NCBI GenBank assembly: GCA_015499995.1
Contig: JADNRV010000250.1
Coordinates: forward strand, 1 to 64,000
Direction of reading: 5' to 3'
Source of the DNA: Flammula alnicola
Taxonomy: Eukaryota > Basidiomycota > Agaricomycetes > Agaricales > Strophariaceae
DNA length: 64,000 nucleotides
A program made the position numbers and the translations under genes. Positions 33,531-46,043 of the stretch are shown in pieces (positions within the stretch are counted from its first letter, which is position 1; each line of letters opens with the position of its first letter). Under the pieces are notes generated by a model that did no database searches, was not told the origin of the DNA, and was given only the letters and a program-made list of their open reading frames with translations.

Positions 33531-34957
33531 GTATCGCGGCGTCGGCAGTCGGATTTGAACAGCAAAGCCGGGAAGTTGTCGTCGCCGATGCTTCGCGTAG
33601 CATTCCTTGTTTTCATCAAGATGGGCAGTCCTTGAGAACGGGGATTTTTGGAATATTGTTGGCCGCTTGGAGGTGCACGGGCTACCACGTCCTATCCTCG
33701 GAGTCCGGAAACGCAGGTGGCTGCTGTGGTCGGCGAATCTGGTGGCATAAGGGGGTTGAAATGCTGCAGTTAACAATCGCATCTGTCGTCGGGGTTCTTT
33801 CTCTGCCTTCTAGCCTTCCGTCATCGTTACATATGTATGCTCGAAATCATTTGAGAGATGTGCTGCTAAGCCGATATTTAGGTACCCAGAACCGTACCCG
33901 CCTCCTGGCCGTAATCTGATTGGTGGTCGGGCCAGACAATTTCATAACCTTTCTCTTATGCAAGGTTGCGCAATGCACATAGACCTTAGCGCAAGAACAT
34001 GACGTGGATTGAAATTCGCCTGCATATCAGGAGTGGATCGATACGAGCCTTTTCGGGGCGGCTCTACAAGACCTTGCGGTGAAAATTTCACAATCAACTT
34101 TGAGCTGCATGACTGAGCTGCTAAGATCTGTCAGCAAAAGACCCCTCGGATGATGATATCTGTAAACGAACCGAATTGCACACCTCTTATCATTCCGCCA
34201 GACATAGCTTCCGAGGCGTGGTTTTTACGCCCTTGCTCGAAGAAATTTCGGTGATACTAAATCAGCAAGGTTTGAGCATGCGTCGGTTCCCGGCCCGGGG
34301 AACTTTGTTGGAGGAGAGTTCAGAGATGAAGCGGTTTGTGAGAGCGCCATATGTAGGTTGTATGTAGCGTGGCAAACGCGTAAAGAAGCGTGCGGACTTA
34401 TCGGATATTGTTAACTGGATGTTCCATTGTTATCAGCTCTGAAAATAAGACGTGCTCAAGATTAGTTTGTAGGCGTCACGGTCGCGGCTCGCTATTCTGG
34501 TGGCCGTAGCAAATAGGAGCACACAAGTCAGAGAGATGTACCTCGCGATCACAACGGCACATTTTCGCCTGTTCCATCATCAGCAAAAAAAATCGGATAC
34601 GGATTTCCGGTCTCATCTGCATACATACCAGATATACCTATTTCTTGACTGTTATCGCGGAGCTTGCGTTTCTTAAAATGCTATCTCGACGCTATCTTCC
34701 TTAAATCGGTCAGAATTGGGCGTCAAATGTCGAAAAGTTGGACATTATTACGCATACCTGGGACCACATCATGCTCGAGGACAACAGCTGTCGGTGACAG
34801 TGGAAATCCAGCGCAGTACTTACGGAGATAACGCAGCAACTAATCGTTGCTTTTTTATGAACGGGAACGGGAGAAAGGCAGTCTGACTCACCCGATATTC
34901 GCCTTTATAGCGTGATTTTCTCGCGTTTCTCGAGTTTTTACCCATCGTTGCCCCACT
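33531..34957. other. Intergenic, no gene recognised
   Basis: Between the inverted-repeat arm and the O-fucosyltransferase-like gene. Only short ORFs without recognisable motifs. The last few hundred bases are the likely promoter of that gene. Confidence 0.5.
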
Positions 34958-36663
34958 ATGTACTCCCGCCACAGTTTTCTCTTTCCCCAGAAGCAAGCGC
35001 AGAGAACCTGTGGTATGGTTGTCATGGGTAGGCCTCCTCGTCCAAGGCTGTGGACCAGCGTCCTCTTCGTTGTCATACTCCTCTCGCTTTTTTACAGCGT
35101 CGAACTCAAACGAAATCTCAAAGTCATCTACTACTATACATCTTCGACTATTTATCTCCCTGTGGCTGAAGACCTACCACCGACGTATACGGAGTTGAGA
35201 GAGTGGGAGATGAGGCTTCCGCAACATAATCTTAGTCTGCCTTATCCGGAGGGTAGATCGGGGCGGTATGTCCTTTTTGCGAATTCGCGCGTACACCAAG
35301 CTGGGTGGAACAATAAATTGAATGATATGTGCGTCTTTTTTTCTCTCAAATACTCCGCACAATTCATAGCTGACGCACGTATCTGCATCTGCATTCACAA
35401 AATCCCCATTCTCAAATCTGGTCCAAAAATGTTTGCGTCTACCATCGCAATTTGGTACGATCAGGCTGCTGAATACATGGCTAGCATACAAAGCCAACCG
35501 CGCGTATGTTTTCCACGACTTCATCTGGGAAAAATCGCATTATCCATGGCCCTCTTCAACGGACGATCCAAATCCTCGCACACCGCTTAACGCTCTTATT
35601 TCAGGACCTTCTGCCGGGGGGCATTGGGATCCAGACGATACCGCCCCACGATCCATCTCCGAGGCTTGGTTCGACATCGTGTGTCCGAAGCAGGAGCGAA
35701 GGATCATCAACACCCGTGACGTCAAGCCGGACTTGCATTCGGCGGACGGCAAGGTAATATTCGAAAAATGGCGAAAGCTGTTAGACGAGGCGCCAGAGAA
35801 ATGCATAGAGGTTCAGGCTGCGACGCCTGAGGAAGACCCTTTTCCGGAGACATTCGATATATGGTTCTGGAGCAGCCCGAGGAGCGTCTCATTATGGGAC
35901 GAGTTCAAAAGCTCGCCCGTCTCGCGTTTGCTGGGCACATCGCGTAATGTGCATTCGGCGGTAGATGATAATTTGCGGTTGTTCCATGCAGATCGGCGCC
36001 GGATGTCGAACGATCCTTTCGACAGTGTGCTCGCGATTCACGTACGCCGCGGAGACTTCAAAGAGGCATGCATCGAGCACGCCGAACAAAATTCAACTTT
36101 CTACAACTGGAATCTTTTGCCTTTTCTGCCCGACAAGTTCCATCCCCCACCTATACCCTCCGGGGTAGCCCTTGCCCCGGGAAAGAACACGCCGGAGAAC
36201 GAATCAATTTTCCTGGCACGGTGTCTGCCGTCCCAGGAGTCTATTGCCAGTACAGTCCGTAATGCGAGGGATGAGTACCTCCAGGCGAGGTCCCAAGGTG
36301 CCTTGAGCGGCAGACTAAATCGGAATTTGCGACAGTCGCTAGATGTATTGTATATCATGTCGAACGACGGCACGGCCTGGTTGGACGTGCTGAAGAAGAC
36401 CTTGAGGAAGGATGGGTGGGGCCGGATCGTGACAAGCAGGGACTTGGAGCTGACCGCGGAGCAGAAGGACGTCGGGGTTGCTGTTGATATGGACATTGGG
36501 AGGCGATCGGCTGTTTTCATCGGGAACGGGGTGCGTTTCTTCGTTCTTCCTTTCTGTTATGAATATTGATATATTAATATTACAGTGGTCCTCATTCACA
36601 AGTAACGTCGTGCACAGGAGGTTGTTAGATGGAAAAGAACCCATTAGCATTCGCTTTTGGTGA
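34958..36663 (+). CDS. GDP-fucose O-fucosyltransferase-like type II membrane protein
   Basis: Exons 34958-35328, 35465-36530, 36586-36663, giving 504 aa; ATGs at 35015 or 35024 would also work and fit a short cytosolic tail better. A hydrophobic anchor of about 18 residues (LWTSVLFVVILLSLFYSV) follows the basic PRPR, so it is a Golgi/ER type II topology. NSRVHQAGWNNKLNDM and the motif HVRRGDF (about residue 315) resemble the HxRxGDF GDP-sugar-binding region of O-FucT enzymes. The ending HRRLLDGKEPISIRFW is shared by many basidiomycete relatives. The first intron (136 nt) is longer than others nearby. Donor sugar and acceptor are inferred from the family only. Confidence 0.82.
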
Positions 36664-36987
36664 TGACTGTAGATTCGTGAATGTTTGCTATATAGACAGT
36701 GACTATCTCTCAGACTGTAGACATATACCTGTAGACATAATGTAGTGATATACCTGACCTATGCTTATGGGTATCTAATTCAAAGATTATCGCTAGGTTT
36801 ATCAAACCGTGTAAAAGTTGTTATGGAACATAAAATTGAGAGCCGAAAATATCCGTAAGACAAAGAAAGAACTAGGATACTTACATAAAGTATTCAAGAC
36901 GAGGTCAAATACTGCTACTTGGTATCACATACAACTAACAACTCTCCATATCGACCTACTGAACACGTCTACTGAACCCGCTGATAG
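36664..36987. other. Convergent intergenic, fucosyltransferase-like / CLASP
   Basis: AT-rich, 324 bp, with the two 3' ends. Nothing else seen. Confidence 0.6.
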
Positions 36988-39585
36988 TTATTGATTCAAC
37001 TCCAGGAAAGCATGACGGGTTGTTGCATCGTCCATGCCCGCATGCATAAACAACTTATCGTGGTCTTGGAGCTTAACAACACCAATATCACCGCGCACCA
37101 TCTCCTCTTCCTTCTTGAATCCACCAAAAGCAAAGCTTCCGAAAATACCAGTCTGCTCATGCGCATGGAGGGCGTAATTAAATGGCTGCCTCGGTCCTTG
37201 GAGACGTGCTGCATGAGTCTGATGGCTGTATGGAGTCGCCCCATTTGGGTCTGGGAGGTACAAGTCTGCAGGCGACAGAGGGGTAATGGGCGAATAAATG
37301 AAGCCGCGCTCGATAGAGGAGAGAAGAGCCGAGATAGGTGTCTTCGAAGTGAGTGCGGAGGCTGCGTTGTTAGTGGAGGGATTGGGTAAGAGGCCTTGGG
37401 GGGTGTGGGGGGCTTGATCTGTATTAGAAGGTAGTAGCGAGGAGTCACTGTCCTTGCTGTCACCTTCAATTTGAAGGGTAGGGCAGTTCTCTCCTTCTGA
37501 GATCGTCGAAGTGTGAGGGGTGTCATCAGCAGGAGAACAATCCACCGCTTTGCGATACTCATTCGATTGGATGGTTTGTTCGGCCTCCTCGGTCGCGGCA
37601 ATTTCGACATCAGGTATAGGGGCGCACACTGCGGCATCGCGATCCACCGCGACATCTGCCGTATTCTCCTCATCGAGAACTTTCTCCTCCTCCTTCCTTG
37701 CCTGTTTGCTGGTCTCATCTTTTGAGGTAGCAACATCGTCCTCGACACCAGCTTCCTCCTCAGCAGGCGTCGGGGAAGGAGGCAACGCAATCATCGCAGG
37801 AGTCACAGGCCTCGTCTTTGAAACTCCTGCCTTAGGTAGCACTCGACTGGAGGGTTTCTTGACCACCGCCTTCGCCGATGCTTTCTGAGGAGCGGCCGGC
37901 GCGGGTTTTGCAGTTGGTGCAGACCTGCCCCATTGAGGCTTAGCTTTAGCAACAGCCAAAGGTTTAGTGCTGTTGCCGCTAGAACTAGGGCCAGCAGCCG
38001 CCACAGGTGCCGCCGTTGTCGTCGTTGTGGGTTTAGGTTGAACAGCAGGATTGGTGACTGGTGCACGATCTTTCAAGGACGACGAAAGGGTAGATATGGG
38101 TTTCTTCTTCATGGGGGCAGGAGGAACAACTGGACGATGGTTTGAAGAGGTAGCATTGTCTACTCTCGACGTAGGCCGCTTTGGTCCTTCTTTATCCTTC
38201 GTTGCAGCAGGTGGGGCAGCGGGTGGCGGCATTGGTACTCGACGTGGTCCTGAAGAGGCTGCTGGCTGCGCACCAGATCCGGTAGAAGGATTTCCTGCAT
38301 TCAACTGAATGCGATGAGGTGCCCCAGAGGATGAAGACGCAGTGCGGGCAGCAGCAGTGCCTGCAACGCGAGAAACGGTGCTGGATTGGGAACGCAGAGG
38401 CGGAATAGGTCTCTTCTGATCTTGAGTCAAGGTCGATCTGACGGCTCCAGCAGTGGTTGCGTTTGTTTTTTGTATGTTGGACCTCTGGGATTCTGAGATT
38501 ACCCTGGTTGGTTGGACTGGTCGGACGGGAGCGTAAGATGCTGGAGCGGCAGTAGCAGGCTCTTTTCTTGCGACCCTCGACAGTGTTGTAGGTGCGTTGC
38601 GCGTTTGGCCGATAGCAGTACCTGTGGATAGAGTAGAGGTTGAGGCGGTCCGGCTATGGCTAGGTTTTGCTGTGGAAGTGGATGCCGAAGGTTTAACCTC
38701 CGGTTTGAGAGTTGGGTTGGAGCGAAGGTTGGAAGATGATTTTTGTGTCGCAATGGGCGCGGCCTTAATATCTAGATATTTCTTCGTGGTAGGGCTCAGC
38801 GGAGCGGTGAAGCTATATATTTTCTGTCAAATTCTATTGCATGAATCGTACCGGAACAGTCGACGTACTTTGGGACTCTAGAAGGCAACAAGATTTTGTA
38901 GCTTTCAAAAATCTTCCTGCTAACCTTCCTGACGTCGGCATTGGCATCGCGAGCCGTGGCACGTATAATGGCCTCGATTTCAGCAGCCCTGCATTCCTTT
39001 TCTAAGTCGGGCGGGTTGCAAGAGTTCAGGCAAGCTAATGTGCCCTCAGCAATAACGAGCTTGAGGGAAGCCGACTTGTCCTTGATATTTTGCAGGAAGT
39101 AGGGAAGAACGGAGGCCAGTTGGGTAGATTCAATGATGGTGAAAATAGATTTCCGGGCACCATTGATAACAACTTTGTTGGTGCGGCCGCAGAGCGCAAG
39201 CAGAGGTGGCATGAATACAGGCAGCAGCTGTTCGAATTCCCCTCCCATTGCAGTCGCCAAAGCGCGTAGTAGCTCGAGTGGGATGAGACAGAGCCGTGTT
39301 CTTTCCGAGTTCATTGCACTGATGATGGGTCTGTGAGATGCCCGCAGTGCGGTGACCATCTCAGAAGGGTTCGCGTCGTAGCCCCCATTTTCGCATATCT
39401 TGATGAGGGAGGTTATAGCTTTCGCAATTTTTTCCCAGCTATCTTCTGTTTCTTCGAGAAATAGATTAGGTCGTAGATCGTCGATCTCATGCTTGACATC
39501 TGCTGCCGAGAGCTCTTTCTGTTTCAGAGTGCAGAGTGAATATGAACCCAACAAGAATATATTATAAAGGTGTCCTTACCGGCAT
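36988..39585 (-). CDS. CLASP-family microtubule-associated protein
   Basis: Exons 39585-39580, 39518-38869, 38812-36988, giving 826 aa. The N-terminal 220 residues or so are a CLASP_N/TOG-type HEAT domain (EDSWEKIAKAI, LSRTNKVVIN-like GRTNKVVINGARK, TARDANADVRKVSRKIFE), which binds tubulin and promotes microtubule rescue. The rest is Ser/Pro/Ala/Lys-rich and disordered, with an acidic stretch, and ends in a short conserved-looking block (LFMHAGMDDATTRHAFLELNQ-like, final residues ELNQ). It is shorter than Stu1/CLASP1, which have several TOG domains. The first coding exon would be only ATGCCG, so the start is the least certain part. Confidence 0.8.
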
Positions 39586-39981
39586 TGTTGCAGTATATAC
39601 TTTGTCTGCTGGAATTAGGCACTATATGCGGAGACAGGCCTCTGCGGGTTGAGGAAGAGAGAAGGAGATGGACGTTGAAGACAAGAGCGTTCAACTTGCA
39701 CCCATCGTGCCGCGTGCGCACCGACAGCAAGGTTCAAGTTAAGAATATCACATCACGTGACCGTGCCACTCCATAGATTTTCAATTCTCAACCACCCAGA
39801 TTTGACCCAGATTGGCCCCTCTGTTTCTGCACCGTGACAATGTAAACGTCGAGGTCGACCCTAGAGGTCAACCTAATTTTAAATACAATGGGGTTCTACC
39901 CCTTCGTTCGGGATATCGACAGTGAAGAACTTTGCAAACTAGATACAAGATACATGATCCTTGCTCGAATATGTGCCCCAC
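39586..39981. other. Intergenic, CLASP upstream / M64 peptidase downstream
   Basis: Promoter side of CLASP and 3' end of the M64 gene. No gene seen. Confidence 0.55.
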
Positions 39982-42147
39982 TCACGATCCTCTACATGTG
40001 CTTTTTACTGTGTGGTTCACCTCGCTTTCAACTCTGGGAGTCGCCAACTTAATCTCTTCGGTAGAGAACTTGACATGGATAGTATATTCCCCGACTGAAC
40101 TAGCGTCGTCGATTTCTACCCGAGTTTTATTCGTGAACCCGGGCAACAGTAGATTGTCTTTCTTCCAAGTAATGGTGTACACCTCTTTGGGGGTAATTGG
40201 GGTCTTGCGAAGATGGGCCAGAGGCAGGAGATCAAGGGCAAGTACTTTAATGAAAGAGCTTTGCGATTTCTCGCAACTTTCATTGATAGAGTCGATGAAA
40301 GTGATGTTCTTCAGGAGACTGATCCAGAGAGTCTCTATGCAAACTTTGCAGAAATTCGGAGTTGTAACGGCTCTCATAAGGCAATCGTCGTTTGTAGGGC
40401 GGTAGCTGGTTTCGTTGACAGCCGAAAACCTGTGGACAATGGTGAATAAAGCGATAAGTGGGGGGAAAAGAGAGAAACACGTACGTAGGATATAAACTGT
40501 AAAATCCTGGCTCGGAAACAAACCTAGGAACGTTATTTTAACTGTAGTATGAGAATGCGAGAAACAGACTTACTCGTCTTCGGTTCCGTACTCCAACATT
40601 TCTGTGCTGCATAACTGTGCTGAGCCTTTTTTCTCTCCATTGAGGAGGATGAATTTCAGCTCGTGTGTACCCGCAGTCAAATGGTTTGTTGAGTAGAAAT
40701 TATAAAACCAACGGTCCATTTCAATGTCTGGCCGAGGCACCCATCCAAGATCAACACCATCTAAGGTGACACGCAAATCTTCCTTGCGAGGAAGTCCAGA
40801 CAGAGAAAATTGTAGGGAGTACGACGAGTATGCTCCGGAAGAAGTGAACTTGATTGACCAAGGAGTCGTAGTATTCAGTAGGGTCCATGGGTAAGCCTGC
40901 ATCACCATTACCGACCGTTCGATTCGTGGGGCACCCCTGTCATCGACTCTCGAAGGATCTGAAAGCCATTGCTTCCATGGGACCTCGTTGGAATTGTGTG
41001 CAGAATTTCGGCCGAAATATCCAGATCCTCCGTCGTACTCTTCGCCAACATCTAGGATGGAGTGGCCAAGTTCATGGCGTAGTATAAGGGGTCCATTGAG
41101 AATAGATGCAGTGATTACTCTGAGCAACAGACGTCAAATTGCAGCAAAATCTTGAATGAAGCAACTACGTACGTAAACTGGCCGCCGAGGCCTGGCACCA
41201 AGGAACGAAGTTACTCCAAATTAATGAGAAGTCTTATTGACGGCTTACCACCATAAAGTGGATCATTGCCTGTAAAAATAAATATGAAGTTACAATTCAG
41301 AAAAATGCACGAGTGTCACGCACCTAGTAAGATTGGATAATCGCACTGCTGTCCCAATGAATCGCAAGCAGCTTTTCCAACTTCTGGATGAGCGTAATAC
41401 ACGCCTCGAAGTACGGTTCCAACTCGGTAAAGCCCAAAAGTTGTGCTGAAACGCAGTCAGTTAGTAACGCACGACAGACGCTGGGGCACATGACGCACTC
41501 CTTCGGAATACCGTCCACTCCAATGCCACTCTGTGCATGAATAGTGTATATATCAGAGAAGGGGCGTCTGACTGGTTTAAAAAAGCGTGCGTACTTCTTT
41601 GCTTGGAGAGAAAGCTGCCCAAAAGTTGAGGAGCGGCTGTACGGTGTTGAAGGTTTGGTTTTTGGAGACGTCTTCCGCGAGCCTTAGGGCGTCACTGATA
41701 AACTTTTCGCGTTCATCCGGGATATCTGGAGATTATATGAGAGTAGTTTTATACAGGGGGATAAAATTAATTTATACAGCCGTCAGAGAAGAAGACGAGA
41801 TCCACTCTGTTGGTGGAAGGTCCTGAGATGATAAGAGGTACCATTTCCAGGGGTGGAGGAGGGGTTTCCGAAGAAATCTCTTCAATTTCTGTCACGCAAT
41901 AATCTGATTGGGCGATAAAGCCGGAGGGGTGGTGCGTTAGCCTAGGCAACGTCTTGGAGAACGGTGTCGATGTCCCAAGACTATCGCGGCCAGAATCCTC
42001 ATATGATAGAGTCCAACTTAAAGGTATTTGAGAACAAGCAACAGATTCTGCAGAAAGTCAGTCTTAGCATTCAAATAGCATACGGTACGAACTGTCCTAA
42101 CCCAGAAGGAACAAGGAAATTATTAGAAGAGGCCTAGGCAAGATCAT
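39982..42147 (-). CDS. Secreted M64-family (IgA peptidase-like) metallopeptidase (10 exons)
   Basis: Exons 42147-42102, 42047-41778, 41725-41595, 41530-41499, 41445-41324, 41269-41249, 41191-41173, 41119-40574, 40523-40485, 40429-39982, giving 557 aa. The signal peptide is MILPRPLLIISLFLLG. VDLVFFSDGY and QQCDYPILLGNDPLYGGLGG are family landmarks. The zinc motif HELGHSILDVGEEYDGG is at about residues 229-245. SYRPTNDDCLMR..TTPNFCKVC marks the catalytic domain end, and a C-terminal beta-rich region of about 90 residues follows. Exons 6 and 7 are micro-exons of 21 and 19 nt. The name comes from bacterial IgA proteases; in fungi the substrate is unknown and IgA is not implied. Confidence 0.9.
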
Positions 42148-42283
42148 CTTGCTACCCGACCACATTGAGTACTACGAGCCACAATTGTAGGTTGGATGCG
42201 GGGCAGCGGATTGCTGAGGCTTGTCCGGTACAATAGCTTGGGGACTGCCCCTGTGATACTTCCTCGAAGGTCACCGTAGCCGC

Positions 42284-42312
42284 TGGTGGTGGTGGTGGTG
42301 GTGGTGGTGGTT
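42284..42312. repeat. (TGG)n microsatellite
   Basis: About nine uninterrupted TGG/GGT units, upstream of the M64 gene. Confidence 0.95.
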
Positions 42313-42439
42313 GAATTGCAACGTTGAAACGTTGAACTTGGTTCTAACTTCTATTTATTATTAAGTTGAAGTTCTAACTTCTTGTCAGTTGTCACGTGCA
42401 TGGACTCCTGGGACCTGAACACAACGGAGCACAAGTGTC

Positions 42440-43281
42440 CGTGTCTTTCAACAAGAACAGATCTTCGACCTAGTAAGAGATCTACATTATGGCTAAGAAA
42501 CAATCATCACCAGCTGTCGCAGCAACCAATTTCAAGGCAGATGGATACATCGGCGGTCCTAATTGGAAAAGTTTGGGCTGTATTCTCTGGTCCTGATACA
42601 TGCATCCTAGATGAATCACTTTTATTTCAAGACAGATGGATACGTCGCCCTCCTTTTGTCTCCAGATGATATCCTGCTGTTGGCAGTTGCAATTTGGGCT
42701 GTATTCCTGGGCTGTATTCCAATTTCCTCGGAGTCTCTGGTATTCTCTCTAGCTTTGGGATGGTCACAGACACAACGAGCCAAAGGCGGGCAACAAGGTC
42801 TTAGTAGGGGTGCTTACATTTTGGTCCTTGGAATCATCGACATTTGCTGGACTTTAGACAGTCATTTCCCCCAAGTGATGTGATCTTCGAAGTAAGTGTG
42901 TCACTGTTATTCTATGCAACTGGGTGCTTATATATATGCATTTTCCCTAGACATTCGGCCACCATCAATCGGTCGCACGGCAGAACACTCCATCTGATGC
43001 TTGCTAAGGCTTATTGGCTTCTCAGCATAAACGTGGGCGTCACATTCTGGCTAACTTGGACGCCGGAGAGACGCAATCCCAGCGGCAGCTGCCTTGCCTT
43101 CTATTTTTGGCCTGAATCTGCCATTCAGATGACCGATTAAAAATAAAAATGCTGATAAAGAGACTGTCCCTTGTGTTCTTTGTGTCACTTATGATTAGCA
43201 CCATGCGATGAGCTAAAGGCGACATCGAGAGCACTATAAAGCCCATTCATTGTCGACTATGAGTCTGACACCTGACGCAAC
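42440..43281. repeat. Duplicated upstream region of SDR 3
   Basis: Homologous to the upstream regions of SDR 2 and SDR 4 (for example GACAGATGGATACGTCG, GACAGTCATTTCCCCCAAGT, CAACTGGGTGCTTA), but more diverged. Inside it a block of about 80 bp with CAGATGGATAC and TTGGGCTGTATTC is repeated in tandem (about 42535-42620 and 42625-42720). No gene. Confidence 0.7.
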
Positions 43282-44131
43282 ATGTCAAAAGTCATTCTCA
43301 TAACCGGTACGATTCTCATCCTCATTTACAATCGATTTGCGACTCAACGAGTGGTGCATTCAGGTGCTAACACTGGCATTGGATTCGGTCTTGCGCGCCT
43401 CCTCTTGGAGAAGAATCACATCGTCTATGTTGGTGCAAGGAACGAGGCAGCAGGAAAGGAGGCGGTGTACGTTTCCACTTTTAATTGCTCACCTTAATTC
43501 ATTTAAGAAAATTACATTTGACAGCGACACGCTTCATTCGGAAGGACTCAAAACTGCGAAATTCGTATTGATCGACGTGACCAAGCTGCCCACCATCGAA
43601 GCAGCCAAAGAGACGATCGAAAAGGTAGAGGGAAGATTGGACGTTCTTGTGAACAACGCTGGCGTCGGCAAATTCAGTGAGAACCAGAACGCGACATCCG
43701 CCTCGATCCCAGTCATCCGCGACGCATTCGAAACCAATTTCTACGGTGTCATCCAAACGAGCATCACCTTCCTTCCACTCCTGCGGAAATCCTCCGGTGG
43801 GGTGATTCTCAACGTCTCATCGGAATTAGGGTCCAATTCGTTTCAGGCTCGCCCAGAGAATCACTACCATTTCGTCGCGTATAACACGAGCAAGGCGGCT
43901 CTGAACTCGTACACGATCGCCCTGGCGTCGGAGCTCAAGAAGGAGGGAATCAAAGTCAACGTGGCTACTCCGGGATTTACAGCAACCAAGCTGAATAACT
44001 ACGGCCAGGGTGCCCAGGGTGCCCAGACTGTCAAAGAGGGCGCGTCTGCATTGTTACCTTGGATCTTGTTGGATAAGGATGGTCCCACTGGAAAGTTCTT
44101 TGACTCTAAAGGAGAGGAATTCCCTTGGTAG
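43282..44131 (+). CDS. Short-chain dehydrogenase/reductase, copy 3
   Basis: Exons 43282-43306, 43364-43466, 43525-44131, giving 244 aa. Motifs: TGANTGIG, NNAGVGKF, NVSSEL and YNTSK. It ends GEEFPW. Exon lengths 25, 103 and 607 are identical to copies 2 and 4. It lies in tandem with copy 4, 1.06 kb upstream of it. All catalytic residues are present. Confidence 0.92.
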
Positions 44132-44469
44132 GTACTAGATGGATGAACTGTAAAGCAATCGATATCGGATTCAAAGTTGTACTTGTAACTTGCCTTCTTG
44201 ACTAAATGTCACTTGTTTCACGATTTCAAAAGCCTCAATATCCGGCAATTCCGAGCAGTTAGAGTTCAGAGTCGAGAAGACTACTGTGCTTTGCTTCAGT
44301 CAAATTTAGGGTTAGGTTCTATTTTCGCCGGGTTAGGGGTTGTGCAAGACGGACTTGAAGCCGGTGCAACCAAGGTGCAACGTCCTTGAAGTTGCAACGT
44401 CCCATAAACATTATCTGCACCAGCGAAATCTATCGACTTTTCGATTGCTTCCCGATAGCCTAATGTAAC
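44132..44469. other. Intergenic between SDR 3 and the SDR 4 duplication unit
   Basis: No gene; partly similar to the 3' flanks of the other SDR copies. Confidence 0.5.
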
Positions 44470-46043
44470 CGATGTTCGACCTAGTAAGAGGTCTACGTTA
44501 TGGATAAGAAACAATCATCCTCAACTGCCATGCCGAACCAGTGGATTTCAAGACAGATGGAGACGTCGGCACTCCTTTAGTCTCCAGATGACTCTATCCT
44601 GCTATTGGAGAATGTTTGGGCCGTATTCTCTAGCTTTAGGACGGTACACGGCCAGACATGTCCACAATGTGCCAGAGGCAAGCGTCAATGTCTTAGTAGG
44701 TGTGCTTACCTTTTGAAATCACCTACATTTCCTGGACTTTAGACAGTCATTTCTTCCCAAGTGCTGTGTGCAAGTGGTGTGATCTTTGGGGGAACGTATT
44801 TTGGAGTAAGTGTATCACTGTTAATCTGTGCAACTGGGTGCTTACATGGAATTTCCTAGGCTCTCATCCGGCGGTTACTCGGTAGAAGCTGTATCCGAGG
44901 CTTGCTAAGGCTTGCTGCGCTCTATTGACTTATCAACGTAAGGAGTGGGAGTCATATTCTGCTCTACTTCGGTGCCGGAGATACGCAATCCCAGCGGCAG
45001 CCTTCCCATCTTTTATTTTTAACCTGATCTGACTGACACCAATTAACAATAAAAAGCTGATAAAGAGACTCTTGTATATCACTCAGATGACCACGATGCG
45101 ATGAGCTAAAGGCTACATCGAAAACACCCATAAAACCCATTCATTGTCGCCTAAGAAAACTAATTCCCTAAATAGAGGTTCGCTGTATACAAGATGTCGA
45201 AAGTCATCCTCATAACTGGTACGTCTCGTCCTTATTTACAATAGGATTTGGGGCTAAACAAGTTATGCGTTCAGGTGCTAATACTGGCATTGGATTTGAT
45301 CTTGCCCGTCTTCTCGCTGAGAAGAATCACATTGTCTACATTGGTGCAAGGAACGAGACTGCTGGAAAAGAGGCGCTGTATGTTCCCACCTTTCTCTGGA
45401 AAATGCAGATTCACTCTAAACATTCATATTTACCAGTGAAACACTTCAGTCGGAAGGATTCAAAACCGTGAAACTGGTATTGCTCGATGTGACCAAGCTG
45501 CCCACCATCCAAGCAGCAAAGGAGACGATCGAAAAGGCAGAAGGAAGGCTCGACTCTCTCGTGAACAACGCTGCCATCAGCAAGATCGGAGAAAACCAGA
45601 ACGCGACGTCCGCCTCGATTCCAGCTATCCGCGACGCGTTTGAAACCAATTTCTATGGCGTCATCCAAACGAGCATTACGTTCCTCCCACTCTTGCGCAA
45701 GTCATCCAATGCGGTGATTCTCAACGTCTCATCTGGATTAGGGTCCAATTCGTACATGGCTCGCCCAGAGAGTCAGGCCCACCTCGTAGCGTATAATACC
45801 AGCAAGGCGGCTCTGAACTCATACACGATCGCCCTGGCGTCGGAGCTCAAGAAGGAGGGAATTAAAGTTAATGTGGCTACTCCGCCGTATACGTCAACCA
45901 GGCTGAATAACCATGGCCAGATTGCGCAGGGTGCGCGACCTCTTAGGGAGGGCTCGTCTGCCTTGTTGCCTTGGGTTTTATTGGATAAGGATGGTCCCAC
46001 TGGGAAGTTCTTTGGCTCTAATGGAGAGGAATTCCCTTGGTAG
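44470..46043. repeat. Right arm of the inverted duplication (SDR 4 plus upstream region)
   Basis: Inverted match of 31960-33530. Arms are about 1.57 kb each, separated by about 11 kb. The start is approximate and also resembles 42440 onward in direct orientation. Confidence 0.8.
45194..46043 (+). CDS. Short-chain dehydrogenase/reductase, copy 4
   Basis: Exons 45194-45218, 45275-45377, 45437-46043, giving 244 aa. TGANTGIG and YNTSK are intact. The usual NNAG is NNAA, and the PGY/PGF after the catalytic helix is PPY. Both changes lie at normally conserved cofactor-side positions and may alter activity. Otherwise very close to copy 2. Confidence 0.9.
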
